From Oscillospiraceae bacterium (GTDB taxonomy: Bacteria; Bacillota; Clostridia; Oscillospirales; Ruminococcaceae), in NCBI GenBank assembly GCA_021199355.1, contig JAJQIF010000030.1, forward strand, positions 26,832-90,831: DNA of 64,000 nt, given 5' to 3'. Under the pieces are notes generated by a model. The model was not told the origin of the DNA. It searched no databases and saw only the letters and a program-made list of their open reading frames with translations. The translations under genes were made by a program, and so were the position numbers. The number at the start of each line of letters is the position of its first letter. Position 1 is the first letter of the stretch. Below, piece after piece: positions 39,161-50,902 of this stretch.

Positions 39161-41107
39161 TTAGTCCTTCCTTGCAAGTGCGAAGTCGTCGAAGTGAGCC
39201 CATGTCGCCGCCGCACCGGTCGACTTGATTCCAACGGTTATGTCGGTGGTCTCGGTGACGGTGAACTCGACTGTCGTCTGAACCCAATCGCTCCATGTGT
39301 TGCCCCATGTGATTTCCGCCTCATAGGTCTCGTCGCCGACAGTCACATAAAGCGTGCACTCGGGATAGAGATAGTTCTCCATCGCGCTCCGAGCATAGAC
39401 CGAGAAGACGTAGGTCCCTGCGGTCAGATTGTAGATGTCCTGACTGAGGGTGTTTTCGAAAGCCGACGAGCACCAGATGTTAAGATTGTTACTGCCCGAG
39501 CGTGCGTTCTTCGACTCAATACGATAAGAGTTATCGGTGCCGGTCATGTCCCATGCGGTGATAACAGAGAAGTCCTTGACGTCGCCGGTGACGGTGTCGT
39601 CGTCAAAGCTTCCGTTCTTGAGGTAGTCGTAGTATGTCAGAACGTCGGCGGTGATGTCATAGTCCACTCCGCCGCAGGTGACGGTTCCGGTGACGGTGTA
39701 TTCGCCCTCGCCGTCGATTGTCGCAAGCTCGTCCTCGTTCCATGAGATTTCAAGCTCGACCCATCTGTCGAGATCGGTAAGAGCCGTAACCGTCTCGGGA
39801 AGGGCGATTTCCTCCGAAGAGGACAGGTCGACCATGCAGCTGATTTCGGTGTTGATCTCAACGATATTTTCCTCAGCCGTTCCGGAGTCACGCATCAGTG
39901 AGAATACGTCCAGGCTGTCAAGAGGATTGCCGTTGAAGTCAAAGAGAGCCTGATTTGCCCACGAGACTGTTCCCTCTCCTCCGCCGTCGCCCTGAGAGAC
40001 GAGGTAGTTGTGAGCATATTCCGAAGCCCATGATGTTCCCGCAAGCGGAAGCCATGCCGGCTCCCAATAGAACGAGCCAATGCCGGTATCTACAGAAGCT
40101 ATTACCTCGTTCACGTCGTGGATATAGGAAGCCTGACCCTGAACGGTAGCCTTGTAGCCGCCGGCTTCCTCAAGAGCCGAGCTGAAGATGTTGCCGGTGT
40201 ATTCGTTAGAGTCGTCGCCGTAGCCGTAGGAGTACTCCATTACGCAGATTTTCTGGTCATACTTTTCGGCAAGCTTCTCAACGCAATCCTGAAAATCTGC
40301 CATCGAGCCGTGCCAATAGGAGTAGTACGAAAGACCGATAACGTCGAACTCGACTCCGGCAGTTATAAGCTCGTCAAGCTTGCCGGAAATTGTCGAATAG
40401 GTTGCGCCCTCGGCGAGGTGTACAACGGTCAGGATATCACTGTCAATCGCCTTGACTGCCGACATCGCCGCTGACATATATATCGCCTGATATGTAGCGG
40501 ATTTACCGTTCGGGTACATGATGCCGTTATTGACCTCGTTGCCCGTCTGAACCATCGAAGGAAGGCACCCAGCCTCCTCGAAAGCCTCAAGGACGCTGTA
40601 GGTATAATCATAGACGACCTGACGGAGTTCTTCGCTTGTGTAACCCTCCCATTCGCGTGGAAGAGTCTGCTTTGAGGGGTCAGCCCAGAAGTCGCTGTAG
40701 TGGAAGTCGAGGCAGACCTTCATTCCCGCCGCAACCGCACGCTTTGCAATTTCAATGTCGGTTTCGAGGTCGTTTCCGCCTCCGCCGAAGCTGTTGCCGT
40801 CCTCATCATAGGGGTCGTTCCAGAGACGGATTCTGACGTAGTTGACTCCGTAATCTGCCAGAAGCTCAAAGATGTCCGTCTCGTTGCCGTCGGCATCATA
40901 AAACTTTCCGCCGGCGTTCTCAACCTCGATAATCGAGGACAGGTCGACGCCGAAGATGAAACCATCGTCGAGCCCTTCAATCTCGCTGACCTGAATGCCA
41001 TAGGCGGAGTAGTCGAACTCCTTAGAGCTGTCGCCGCAACCGCAAAGGGCAGTCACCGCCAGAACGGCACAAAGAGCTATAGTTAATATCAGTTTAAAGT
41101 GTTTCAT
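39161..41107 (-). CDS. Secreted GH53 arabinogalactan endo-beta-1,4-galactanase lipoprotein with extra modules
   Basis: 648 aa. Lipoprotein signal (lipobox LCGC). GH53 domain about 45-390 with GVDLSSI, RIRLWNDPYD, DFHYSDFWADPSKQ, VQTGNEVNNGIM (acid/base Glu) and ICVMEYSYGY (nucleophile Glu). Then a bacterial Ig-like domain (about 420-490, WVELEISWNEDELATIDGEGEYTVTGTV) and a C-terminal carbohydrate-binding-like beta-sandwich (about 497-645). It would cut pectic galactan outside the cell; the cytosolic paralogue finishes the job. Confidence 0.95.
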   Translation of the reverse strand: MKHFKLILTIALCAVLAVTALCGCGDSSKEFDYSAYGIQVSEIEGLDDGFIFGVDLSSIIEVENAGGKFYDADGNETDIFELLADYGVNYVRIRLWNDPYDEDGNSFGGGGNDLETDIEIAKRAVAAGMKVCLDFHYSDFWADPSKQTLPREWEGYTSEELRQVVYDYTYSVLEAFEEAGCLPSMVQTGNEVNNGIMYPNGKSATYQAIYMSAAMSAVKAIDSDILTVVHLAEGATYSTISGKLDELITAGVEFDVIGLSYYSYWHGSMADFQDCVEKLAEKYDQKICVMEYSYGYGDDSNEYTGNIFSSALEEAGGYKATVQGQASYIHDVNEVIASVDTGIGSFYWEPAWLPLAGTSWASEYAHNYLVSQGDGGGEGTVSWANQALFDFNGNPLDSLDVFSLMRDSGTAEENIVEINTEISCMVDLSSSEEIALPETVTALTDLDRWVELEISWNEDELATIDGEGEYTVTGTVTCGGVDYDITADVLTYYDYLKNGSFDDDTVTGDVKDFSVITAWDMTGTDNSYRIESKNARSGSNNLNIWCSSAFENTLSQDIYNLTAGTYVFSVYARSAMENYLYPECTLYVTVGDETYEAEITWGNTWSDWVQTTVEFTVTETTDITVGIKSTGAAATWAHFDDFALARKD

Positions 41108-41135
41108 ATTATCACCTCAAGTTATTGTACCTTTA

Positions 41136-41164
41136 ATGATATTGCAAATTTTCCAAATTGTCAA
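41136..41164 (-). promoter_or_regulatory. Promoter of the GH53 pair
   Basis: Minus strand TTGACA (41159-41164), 17 nt, TATCAT (41136-41141). A TTTGCA half-site lies in the spacer and another upstream (41190s). Confidence 0.7.
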
Positions 41165-41260
41165 GTCTGTTTTCACAAAAATTTATGCAAACTGTCGCTT
41201 GGCGAGTATAAAATACAAGTATAAAATAACCGCAAGGCTTTCAACCCTGCGGCTCTCTTA

Positions 41261-42466
41261 CTATTCGGTTTTTAAGAACTTATCGTATGTCCACTTGTAT
41301 CTGACTGCGTGGAACCTCTCGCCGGTGATGCCGAAGTGGCGACCCTGATGGGTGAAAAGAAGCGTCTTGCCGTAGTAGAGCATATCCATGCCGCTCATTT
41401 CGGAGAATTCGAATTTGCAGTCGCCGATTTCGAGGCGGTCGATATAGCCGCACACTTCCGTTTCGGGAAGGGTTATTCTCTCGTGGTTCGGGGCGATTTC
41501 GTAGAACTTTATGTCCGAATCGGTGAACAGGAGCTCGTCGGGGCTCTTTCCTTCCAGATCCGAAGCAAGCTTATTTTCGACCCACTTGCCCCAGTCATAG
41601 ACGCTGTCAAAAGGCAGATCTTCGCCCTCAAGGAAGCCGTACTCGTTGTACTTTCCGTGAAGCCCACAGTTCGGGCATCTGAATTCATCGCCGGAGGTTT
41701 CAAGCGAATTATATTCCCCGCACTTCGGGCAGATGACGAGGTAATTCTCGAGCCCTTCCGCAAGACGCTCGCCGGTGTACTTGTTCATTTCCTTGCGCTG
41801 GGTTTCATAAGCGTTTTCGTGGATGTCGCGGTTGATGACCTCGGTTATCTCGGCGGGAGTCATCCCGGAAACCTCTTCGGCTGTGAGATGGGTTTTTATC
41901 TCTCCCCAGAGCTTGCCCTTGCGGACGGTATAAGCCCATCTCGGCTCGGCAAAATATCCGCCTCCGATGTGGTATGTAACGAGCCCGCACTTGCCGGACT
42001 TGCAGAGCTTTCCTATGCTGTCGGGGAGCTTTTCGGTCTCGCCGTTGAAGGAACGGCTTCCCTCCGCAAAAAGAAGGATGCTGTGCCCGTTCCTTAAGTA
42101 TCTTATAATCTCCTTCACGGATGCCGTGTCGGCGTCGCCCTTGTACATGGGCAACGGATGGAAGAAGAAATCAAGCATCGGATAGTTCTTTCGGGTGGTG
42201 ATGTGCTCGCCGCCTACGATATACATCTGGTGCGGAAAAGCGCAACCGACCATAATCATGTCGACCTCGGTCAGGTGGTTCGCAACGACCAGGCAGGGCT
42301 CCTTGAGGTTGAGGTGCTTAGTCTTAAAGCCGTATCTTATCAGCATATACGGCTGAGCCAGAACCCACAGGAATGTCCAGACGAATCTGTGCAGAAGGTT
42401 CCTCTTGATTTTGAATCTTGAAGATTTTTTCTTATCTGTCGTTACGCCGGTTGCCACTTGAATCAC
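41261..42466 (-). CDS. PlsC-type acyltransferase fused to a zinc ribbon
   Basis: 401 aa. Acyltransferase domain (about 35-200) with the HX4D motif ANHLTEVD and the second motif LLFAEGSRSF, as in 1-acylglycerol-3-phosphate acyltransferases. A zinc ribbon follows (CPKCGEYNSLETSGDEFRCPNCG, about 245-270) and then a beta-rich C-terminal domain. Normal PlsC enzymes end near residue 240, so this is a fusion. It overlaps the TSUP gene by 4 nt. Confidence 0.87.
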   Translation of the reverse strand: MIQVATGVTTDKKKSSRFKIKRNLLHRFVWTFLWVLAQPYMLIRYGFKTKHLNLKEPCLVVANHLTEVDMIMVGCAFPHQMYIVGGEHITTRKNYPMLDFFFHPLPMYKGDADTASVKEIIRYLRNGHSILLFAEGSRSFNGETEKLPDSIGKLCKSGKCGLVTYHIGGGYFAEPRWAYTVRKGKLWGEIKTHLTAEEVSGMTPAEITEVINRDIHENAYETQRKEMNKYTGERLAEGLENYLVICPKCGEYNSLETSGDEFRCPNCGLHGKYNEYGFLEGEDLPFDSVYDWGKWVENKLASDLEGKSPDELLFTDSDIKFYEIAPNHERITLPETEVCGYIDRLEIGDCKFEFSEMSGMDMLYYGKTLLFTHQGRHFGITGERFHAVRYKWTYDKFLKTE

Positions 42467-43359
42467 TCTTTTTCGTTTTTCTTGTTCAGTTGTCTTATCT
42501 CAAATATAAGTACCAGAAGTATGACGAATACCGCTCCCACGCCTATGAGAATCAGGTCCTTTGTGTCAAAGTCCGCAAATCCCGAATTTCGAAGGTTGAT
42601 AAGAAGCATTATCACTCCCGAAACCGCAAGGAGCACGCCTATTATCAGGTTACAGCTCGACACTTTTATCTTGTTTGCCAAGCTTGCCGAAATCTGAGCC
42701 GCAATGAGAGTGAACACAACACAGATTGCAAGCCTCCTGAGGTCGGGCATGCCGTTGATTGCGAAGTGCGAAACGGCTCCGATAAAGGCGGTGAAGGTCA
42801 TTATGAATACGCTCGTCCCGACGGCAGTCTTGAGGGCATAGCCCATAACCATCGTCAGGATAAAGAGCATCATCATTCCGCCGCCGGTGCCCTGAAATCC
42901 GCAGAGGAAGCCGGTGTATGCTCCGAGGAGCACGGCGACTATTGTCCTCGTCTTCTCCGAGAAGACATGTCCACGGTTGCCGTCGACCGGCTTAATCATG
43001 AACCAGAAGCCAAGCCCGAGGGAGATTATAACCGTCCAATATGTCATGGCGGTGTCGCCGACGTCGGTTGACGAGACGAAGAAGCCGACAATGCTTCCGA
43101 TTATCGTGAAGCTTATCACGGAAGCAAGGAGCGGAATGCACCTCTTGATGTCGATATTTCCGTGGCGGTAATATGTCAAAGAGCTTGCCCCAGATGCCAA
43201 GACATCCGAAGCAAGTGCTATTCCTATCGCCTCATAGGAGGGTATTCCCAAAAAGGTTACAAGTATCGGCGAGATATAAACCGCCGCCGACAGCCCCGCA
43301 AATCCGGTGGCTACGCCTGCCCCAATCCCTGCAAGCGCACATACTAAAAATTCAAACAT
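42463..43359 (-). CDS. TSUP family (TauE/SafE) anion exporter
   Basis: 298 aa, eight predicted helices and the internal duplication of this family (GAGVATGFAGLSAAVYISPIL in the first half; GAYTGFLCGFQGTGGGMMMLFILT in the second). Family members move sulfite, sulfonates or other organic anions. Its 3' end overlaps the acyltransferase start; the substrate is not evident. Confidence 0.93.
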   Translation of the reverse strand: MFEFLVCALAGIGAGVATGFAGLSAAVYISPILVTFLGIPSYEAIGIALASDVLASGASSLTYYRHGNIDIKRCIPLLASVISFTIIGSIVGFFVSSTDVGDTAMTYWTVIISLGLGFWFMIKPVDGNRGHVFSEKTRTIVAVLLGAYTGFLCGFQGTGGGMMMLFILTMVMGYALKTAVGTSVFIMTFTAFIGAVSHFAINGMPDLRRLAICVVFTLIAAQISASLANKIKVSSCNLIIGVLLAVSGVIMLLINLRNSGFADFDTKDLILIGVGAVFVILLVLIFEIRQLNKKNEKE

Positions 43360-43464
43360 GGTTCTCCAACAACTATATAGACTATCATGTGACTACAATC
43401 ACGGTCACAGACACTATAAGTATAACAGAATATACCGCCTTGTTCAAGTGTCTTTTTCAAAGAT

Positions 43465-44682
43465 TCACTTTTCGCCGGAAACTTTCACATGTCGGCTTGC
43501 CGACATGTGTTCGGCGGCACACTGGTCTACAAACTGCTCTGCGGCTCTCGGGGTGAACCCGCCCTTGCGAAGTGCAAATGCGCACGCCTTGGTTTCGACT
43601 TCGTCGGTCCATTCGAGCTTCATTTCCTCGAATAGTCCCCTGACGATTTCGAGATATCCCTGCTTCGAGGGCTTGGTGAACAGGATTACGAGCCCGAAGC
43701 GCTCGGACATGGAAATCTGCTCCTGCATGGTGTCTCCACGGTGTACGTCGTCGCCGTCACGGTCGGAGAAGCTTTCTTTTACGAGGTGCCTGCGGTTACT
43801 CGTGACATAAATAACCGTGTTCGGCGACTGAACGGATGCGGAGCCTTCCAGAATCGCTTTGAGTGCGCTGAAATTGTCGTCGTCCGAATTGAACGACAGG
43901 TCGTCGATGAAAATTATGAACTTGAGGGGATTGTCCCTGACCGATTCCATAACGTGAGGAATATCCCGGAGCTGTTCTTTGCGGATTTCGATAAGCCGGA
44001 GTCCCTTCGGTGCGAAGTAGTTCGCAACCGCCTTGACGCTCGAGGACTTACCGGTGCCGGCGTCGCCATAGAGAAGCGTGTTGGCGCAGGGGCGATTCTC
44101 GAGGAACGCAAGAGTATTCCCGATGAGCTGTTCGCGCTGGCTCTCGTAGCCGATGAGGTGCGAAAGCTTTGTCTTGTCGGGAGACCTTAGAGGCGTGATT
44201 TCGCCATCTACAACTCTGAACATGACGTTCTTTGCGTAGATTCCATAGCCGGTCGAGCCGACATTGAGGGCTCTTCTTTCGTATTCCGAGACAAAGTCGA
44301 ATTTTGTCGTTTCGAAATCGGGCAAGTATCCCGAATAGCCTGTAAATTCTTTGAGAGAATCAGAAGTGATTTCGGAAAGCTCGCCGAATATCTTAAGCTC
44401 TTCCTTGGCGCAGTTTGCGAGAACCGTAGGGATTTCGAGATTTTCGGAACGAAGCTTGATATAGTCGTTCTCGTCCTCGGAAACGGCGTCCATAAGGTAT
44501 GAGCCGAAGTCGTAGCCGTGCTTGAAGAGCTCGCTTACGAAATCAGCGTAGAGAGCAATTCTATTCTCCCCTTCGGGGCTTGCGAGGAGACGGCGAAGCG
44601 AGGATAAAACCTCGCCATTCGTCACGCCTCTGAAAAGAACTATTGAATCGAGTTTACATAAAAGCTCGCCTGAATCGCACAT
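43465..44682 (-). CDS. DUF815 AAA+ ATPase
   Basis: 405 aa. Helical N-terminal region, then a DUF815 ATPase domain with Walker A LLYGDAGTGKSSS near 207, Walker B FIIFIDDLSF near 257, sensor IYVTSNRRHL and RRHLVKESFSDRDG. Cellular role unknown. It begins 20 nt after leuB and may be read from the same long transcript, although it has no link to the pathway. Confidence 0.93.
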   Translation of the reverse strand: MCDSGELLCKLDSIVLFRGVTNGEVLSSLRRLLASPEGENRIALYADFVSELFKHGYDFGSYLMDAVSEDENDYIKLRSENLEIPTVLANCAKEELKIFGELSEITSDSLKEFTGYSGYLPDFETTKFDFVSEYERRALNVGSTGYGIYAKNVMFRVVDGEITPLRSPDKTKLSHLIGYESQREQLIGNTLAFLENRPCANTLLYGDAGTGKSSSVKAVANYFAPKGLRLIEIRKEQLRDIPHVMESVRDNPLKFIIFIDDLSFNSDDDNFSALKAILEGSASVQSPNTVIYVTSNRRHLVKESFSDRDGDDVHRGDTMQEQISMSERFGLVILFTKPSKQGYLEIVRGLFEEMKLEWTDEVETKACAFALRKGGFTPRAAEQFVDQCAAEHMSASRHVKVSGEK

Positions 44683-44702
44683 TTTCAGTCACTTCCTAAG
44701 TT

Positions 44703-45776
44703 TCAGAGCCTTGCGATAATCGCGTCGGTCATTTCGGTGGTCGAAAGAGGCTTTGCGCCGGTTTCGCCAACTATGTCGGCTGTTCTCAAGCCGTCGTTAA
44801 GGACTTTATCTACCGCCGCTTCGATGCAGTCTGCCTCATCCATAAGTGAGAACGAATATCTGAGCATCATTGCCGCAGAAAGGATGGTCGCAATCGGGTT
44901 GGCGATTCCCTTGCCCGCAATGTCTGGGGCGGAGCCGTGAATCGGCTCATACATGCCTCTTGTGTTGTCTCCGAGTGAAGCCGACGGGAGCATGCCGATT
45001 GAGCCGGTGAGCTGTGAAGCCTCGTCCGAAAGAATATCGCCGAACATGTTGGATGTGACGATAACGTCGAACTGCGAAGGATTACGAACTAACTGCATCG
45101 CCGCATTGTCGACGAGCATGTCGGTGCAGGTGACGCCGTCGTACTCTTTTTCTATCTCGTGAATCGTTTTTCTCCAGAGGCGTGAAGTCTCAAGGACGTT
45201 TGCCTTGTCGATGCTGGTGACTTTGCCCTTGCGCTTCTGAGCTGTCTCGAAGGCAACACGGGAGATTCTCTCGATTTCAAAACGGGAGTAGCACTCGGTG
45301 TCGAAGGCTTCTTCGCCGTATTTGCCGGTTCTGTAGCCTCTGTCGCCGAAGTAGATTCCGCCGGTGAGTTCACGAACTATCATGATGTCAAATCCGCCGG
45401 AAGCGATGTCCTCACGAAGAGGGCAGTTGCCCTTGAGGGCGGGATAGAGCTTTGCGGGACGAAGATTTGTGAAGAGCCCCAATGCCGCTCTGATGCCTAA
45501 GAGCGCCTTTTCGGGGCGCTTTTCGCCCGAGAGGTTGTCCCACCTGGGACCGCCGACTGCTCCCAAAAGCACGCTGTCGGAAGCCAAGCATCCGTCAACG
45601 GTCTCTTTCGGCAGAGGCTCGCCGCACTCGTCGATAGCCGCACCGCCGATAAGGTATGGCGTAAACTTGAATTCATGCCCGAATTTCTTGCCGACTGCTT
45701 CGAGTACTCTGACGGCGCTGTCGACAATCTCGGGACCGATTCCGTCGCCTCTTAAAAGAGCTATATTATATGTCAT
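44703..45776 (-). CDS. leuB: 3-isopropylmalate dehydrogenase
   Basis: About 357 aa. [18 protein letters not shown] start, [28 protein letters not shown], and the Mg/substrate motif [13 protein letters not shown] plus [18 protein letters not shown]. Third step of leucine synthesis. I start at ATG 45776 (GGGTGA 5-6 nt upstream); a GTG three codons earlier overlaps the leuD stop. Confidence 0.97.
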   Translation of the reverse strand: MTYNIALLRGDGIGPEIVDSAVRVLEAVGKKFGHEFKFTPYLIGGAAIDECGEPLPKETVDGCLASDSVLLGAVGGPRWDNLSGEKRPEKALLGIRAALGLFTNLRPAKLYPALKGNCPLREDIASGGFDIMIVRELTGGIYFGDRGYRTGKYGEEAFDTECYSRFEIERISRVAFETAQKRKGKVTSIDKANVLETSRLWRKTIHEIEKEYDGVTCTDMLVDNAAMQLVRNPSQFDVIVTSNMFGDILSDEASQLTGSIGMLPSASLGDNTRGMYEPIHGSAPDIAGKGIANPIATILSAAMMLRYSFSLMDEADCIEAAVDKVLNDGLRTADIVGETGAKPLSTTEMTDAIIARL

Positions 45777-45781
45777 AGATA

Positions 45782-46276
45782 TCACCCAATTACGCCTTTC
45801 TTTACTGCCTCAACCAGTCCTCCGGCAGAGATTATATTCTGGATAAACTCCGGGAAGGGCTCAGCCTGATACTCCTTGCCGGTGGTCTTGTCCGTGATTA
45901 CGCCGGTTGAGAGGTTCACTGAGACCTCGTCGCCGTCCGCAATTTCCTCAGCCGCAGTCGGGCACTCAACTATCGCAAGACCGATGTTGATTGAGTTGCG
46001 ATAGAAGATTCTGGCGAAGCTCTTGGCGATTACGACCGAGATGCCGCTTGCCTTGATTGCCGCAGGGGCATGCTCACGCGACGAGCCGCAACCGAAATTC
46101 TCGCCTGCGACGATGATGTCTCCGGGCTTTACTTTCTCGTGGAATTTACTGTCGAGATCTTCCATACAGTGAGCCGCTAAGAATTCGGGCTCGCTGGAAT
46201 TTAAGTATCTTGCGGGGATGATGACGTCGGTGTCGACGTTGTTTCCGTACTTGATGACGCTTCCGGTATTAATCAT
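45782..46276 (-). CDS. leuD: 3-isopropylmalate dehydratase small subunit
   Basis: 164 aa. Swivel-domain motifs [17 protein letters not shown] and [32 protein letters not shown]. Pairs with LeuC. Start overlaps the leuC stop by 4 nt. Confidence 0.98.
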   Translation of the reverse strand: MINTGSVIKYGNNVDTDVIIPARYLNSSEPEFLAAHCMEDLDSKFHEKVKPGDIIVAGENFGCGSSREHAPAAIKASGISVVIAKSFARIFYRNSINIGLAIVECPTAAEEIADGDEVSVNLSTGVITDKTTGKEYQAEPFPEFIQNIISAGGLVEAVKKGVIG

Positions 46277-47538
46277 TTTGTCGCCTCCCTCGGGTCAGTG
46301 ATTACACCTGTCAATGCGCTTGCCGCCGCGGTTGCGGGGCTCGCAAGGTATACTTCGGAAGTGGGGTCGCCCATTCTTCCGACGAAGTTACGATTGGTGG
46401 TGGAAACGCATCTCTCGCCATGTGCGAGGACGCCCATATATCCGCCGAGACACGGTCCGCAGGTCGGAGTTGAAACTATGCAACCGGCTTCTATGAAGTC
46501 CTTGATGAAGCCCTCTTCGAGGCATCTTAAGTATACCTTCTGGGTTGCCGGAATGATGATAACTCGGAGTCCTTCCGCAACCTTATGTCCCTTGATAATC
46601 TCCCAAGCGACTTTGATGTCGTCATAGAGACCGTTGGTGCAGGAGCCGATTACTACCTGGTCAATCTTGACTTTGTCGATTTCGTCGACGGTGTGAGTGT
46701 TTTCCGGCAGATGCGGGAAGGCGACTGTGGGCTTGATTTCCGATAAATCTATCTTGATTACCTCGTCATACTCGGCGTCGGGGTCGGCATGGAAAACTTT
46801 CGGCTCACGCTGTGCGTGCTCCTTCTCGTATTCGAGGGTCTTGTCGTCAACCTCGAAGATGCCGTTCTTGGCACCGGCTTCGATTGCCATGTTGCAGATT
46901 GTGAAGCGGTCGCTCATCGAGAGGTTGTGTGCTCCCTCGCCCGTGAACTCCATCGAGCGATAGAGTGCGCCATCAACGCCAATCATGCCGATGATGTGAA
47001 GGATTACATCCTTACCGCTGACGCATGGGGAAAGCTCCCCGGTCAATTCAAACTTGATAGCAGACGGCACCTTGAACCAAGCCTTGCCGGTCGCCATTCC
47101 GAATGCCATGTCGGTCGAGCCAACACCGGTCGAGAATGCTCCGAGCGCTCCGTAGGTGCAGGTGTGGGAGTCGGCGCCGATTGTGACGTCGCCACTGACC
47201 ACGAGACCACTTTCGGGTAGAAGCGCATGCTCGATTCCCATCTTTCCGACATCATAGAAGCCGTCCATGGCGTGCTCATTGCAGAAATCACGGCAGATTT
47301 TGCACTGCTCCGCCGCCTTGATGTCCTTGTTCGGAACGAAGTGGTCCATGACCATCGTCACTTTATCTTTATCAAAGACATTCTCAAGTCCCATTTTATT
47401 AAACTCTCTTATTGCAGGCGGGCAGGTGACGTCGTTTCCGTGAACCCGGTCTAAATTGCACAGGACGAGCTGACCCGCTTCTAATTTATCTTTGCCACAG
47501 TGTGCGGCAAGAATTTTTTGTGAGAGTGTCATTCCCAT
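46273..47538 (-). CDS. leuC: 3-isopropylmalate dehydratase large subunit
   Basis: 421 aa. 4Fe-4S cysteines in IGSCTNG and [24 protein letters not shown]; aconitase fold of the shorter type found in Clostridia and archaea. Isomerises 2-isopropylmalate to 3-isopropylmalate. GGAGG ribosome site. Confidence 0.97.
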   Translation of the reverse strand: MGMTLSQKILAAHCGKDKLEAGQLVLCNLDRVHGNDVTCPPAIREFNKMGLENVFDKDKVTMVMDHFVPNKDIKAAEQCKICRDFCNEHAMDGFYDVGKMGIEHALLPESGLVVSGDVTIGADSHTCTYGALGAFSTGVGSTDMAFGMATGKAWFKVPSAIKFELTGELSPCVSGKDVILHIIGMIGVDGALYRSMEFTGEGAHNLSMSDRFTICNMAIEAGAKNGIFEVDDKTLEYEKEHAQREPKVFHADPDAEYDEVIKIDLSEIKPTVAFPHLPENTHTVDEIDKVKIDQVVIGSCTNGLYDDIKVAWEIIKGHKVAEGLRVIIIPATQKVYLRCLEEGFIKDFIEAGCIVSTPTCGPCLGGYMGVLAHGERCVSTTNRNFVGRMGDPTSEVYLASPATAAASALTGVITDPREATK

Positions 47539-47555
47539 GTAGTCCTATCCTCCTG

Positions 47556-49220
47556 TTACTTTATGTTTATAATTGCGCCCTTGTCGGCGGATGAAACCAT
47601 CTTAGCGTATCTCTTCAAGTATCCGCTCAGGTTGTCGTTGGTCTTCAAGACGTCGGTCTTGCGTCTTTCCTCAAGCTCCTCGTCGCTGACTTCGAGATGA
47701 ATCTTATGCTCGGGGATGTTGATTGAAATCATGTCGCCTTCGTGGATATAGGCGATAGTGCCGCCGTTTGCCGCCTCGGGCGAAACGTGACCGATTGCGG
47801 CTCCACGGGTAGCTCCCGAGAATCTGCCGTCAGTGATGAGCGCAACTTCCTTATCGAGACCGGCACCGGCTATAGCCGAAGTCGGAGAAAGCATTTCTCT
47901 CATGCCGGGTCCACCTGCGGGTCCCTCGTAACGGATAACTACGACGTCTCCCGCCTTGATGCCGCCGGCATAAATAACCTTGATGCACTCTTCCTCGCTG
48001 TTGAAGACTCTTGCGGGTCCGCGGTGGACGAGCATTTCAGGTGCAACTGCGCTTCTCTTGACGACACAGCCGTTTTCGGCAACGTTGCCGAAGAGAACTG
48101 CGATTCCGCCTGTTTCGGAATACGGATTATCTATATCACGGATAACCGTATTGTCGAGATTCTCGACATCTGCTATATTTTCACCCAGAGTCTTGCCCGT
48201 GCAGGTCATGACATCGGTGGTGATGAGATTCTTCTTTGCGAGCTCCTTGAGAACGGCATAAACGCCGCCCGCCTCGTTCAGGTCTTCCATATAGGTCGGT
48301 CCTGCCGGTGCCAGATGGCAGAGGTTCGGGGTTCTCTCGCTGATTTCGTTTACGAGAGGAAGGCTGAATTCGACGTCGCACTCGTTGGCGATTGCCGGAA
48401 GGTGGAGCATCGAGTTGGTCGAGCATCCGAGCGCCATGTCGGCGGTCAGTGCGTTATAAATAGCCTCTTTAGTCATGATGTCGCGGGCTCTGATATTCTT
48501 TCTGACTAACTCCATAACCTGCATGCCGGCTCTCTTCGCAAGGTCGATTCTTGCCGAATATGCCGCAGGGATTGTGCCGTTGCCACGGAGCCCCATGCCC
48601 ATAACCTCGGTCAGGCAGTTCATCGAGTTTGCGGTGTACATGCCGGAGCAGGAACCGCAGGAAGGGCAAGCCTTCATCTCGTATTCATGGAGCTTTTCTG
48701 CGGACATTTTGCCTGCTGAATATGCGCCTACTGCCTCAAACATGCTTGAAAGGCTGGTCTTGTGACCATCAACATGACCGGCGAGCATCGGTCCGCCGGA
48801 AACGAAGATTGTCGGCAAGTTCAGTCTTGCCGCCGCCATGAGAAGTCCGGGGACGTTCTTGTCGCAGTTCGGAATCATGACGAGTCCGTCAAAGCCGTGA
48901 GCCTTGACCATAGCCTCGGTTGAATCTGCGATGAGGTCTCTTGTTACGAGGGAATACTTCATGCCCTCGTGACCCATCACAATACCGTCGCAGACTGCGA
49001 TTGCGGGGAATACAATCGGTGTTCCTCCCGCCATTGCAACGCCTATCTTGACGGCTTCTGTAATCTTATCTAAGTTCATATGCCCCGGGACAATTTCATT
49101 ATAGGAGCTTACTATACCGATAAGAGGGCGATTTAATTCCTCCTCGGTGAGTCCCAGAGCGTTATAAAGGGAGCGGTGAGGTGCATTCTCAAATCCGTCC
49201 ACAATTCTATCTTTAACCAT
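47556..49220 (-). CDS. ilvD: Dihydroxy-acid dehydratase
   Basis: About 554 aa. Fe-S ligand motifs CDKNVPGLL and [25 protein letters not shown] and [17 protein letters not shown] near the C-terminus. Makes 2-keto acids for valine and isoleucine. I start at ATG 49220 (AAGGAGA upstream), 7 codons inside a longer reading. Confidence 0.97.
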   Translation of the reverse strand: MVKDRIVDGFENAPHRSLYNALGLTEEELNRPLIGIVSSYNEIVPGHMNLDKITEAVKIGVAMAGGTPIVFPAIAVCDGIVMGHEGMKYSLVTRDLIADSTEAMVKAHGFDGLVMIPNCDKNVPGLLMAAARLNLPTIFVSGGPMLAGHVDGHKTSLSSMFEAVGAYSAGKMSAEKLHEYEMKACPSCGSCSGMYTANSMNCLTEVMGMGLRGNGTIPAAYSARIDLAKRAGMQVMELVRKNIRARDIMTKEAIYNALTADMALGCSTNSMLHLPAIANECDVEFSLPLVNEISERTPNLCHLAPAGPTYMEDLNEAGGVYAVLKELAKKNLITTDVMTCTGKTLGENIADVENLDNTVIRDIDNPYSETGGIAVLFGNVAENGCVVKRSAVAPEMLVHRGPARVFNSEEECIKVIYAGGIKAGDVVVIRYEGPAGGPGMREMLSPTSAIAGAGLDKEVALITDGRFSGATRGAAIGHVSPEAANGGTIAYIHEGDMISINIPEHKIHLEVSDEELEERRKTDVLKTNDNLSGYLKRYAKMVSSADKGAIINIK

Positions 49221-49306
49221 AGGTGAATCTCCTTGTATCATAAATATAGAGGCGACCCCACTGCTCCCTTGAGAGCAATGGAGCCGTCAGAAATTTTAAC
49301 CGAAAA

Positions 49307-50356
<1,050 letters not shown>

Positions 50357-50372
50357 TTATTTGCCATTTGGG

Positions 50373-50900
50373 TCAGATAAATTCTTCGGGGTTGAGCCCT
50401 TCGAGCATGTTTGATGAGCCCTTCTGAAGTGCTACAACACCGGTGCGGCAGAGCTCGACGATGCCGAGTTCCCGAACCATTTCGATGAATGCGTCAAGCT
50501 TGTCGGTGGTTCCCGTAACCTCGATACTGAGGGTATCGACGGAATAGTCGACAATCTTTGCCTTGAATATGTCGAGAGCCGAGAGAAGCCTCTGGTGGTT
50601 CTCGGGGTCGTTACGGACTTTTACGAGCATCAGCTCACGCTGAAGTGCCTTCGAATCCTCGATATACTCGACCTTCTTGACGTTAAAGAGCTTGCGAAGC
50701 TGATTAATCATCTGGTCTCTTGCATAGCCGTCGCCGCTCATGGTGATGGTTATACGGGAGTATTCCGGGGACTCGGTGACACCTACGGTCAGTGAGTCGA
50801 TATTGAAGCCCCTGCGGGTGAACATGCTCGTGACCCTTGAGAGAACGCCGAACTTGTTTTCAACATATACCGCTATAACAAATCTTGATTCCTTTGCCAC
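50373..50900 (-). CDS. ilvN: Acetolactate synthase small (regulatory) subunit
   Basis: 175 aa. ACT domain at the N-terminus (VYVENKFGVLSRVTSMFTRRGFNIDSLTVG) and the C-terminal ALS_ss domain (VRNDPENHQRLLSALDIFKAKIVDYS). Gives valine feedback control to IlvB, whose gene ends 2 nt before. Confidence 0.97.
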   Translation of the reverse strand: MAKESRFVIAVYVENKFGVLSRVTSMFTRRGFNIDSLTVGVTESPEYSRITITMSGDGYARDQMINQLRKLFNVKKVEYIEDSKALQRELMLVKVRNDPENHQRLLSALDIFKAKIVDYSVDTLSIEVTGTTDKLDAFIEMVRELGIVELCRTGVVALQKGSSNMLEGLNPEEFI

Positions 50901-50902
50901 GA

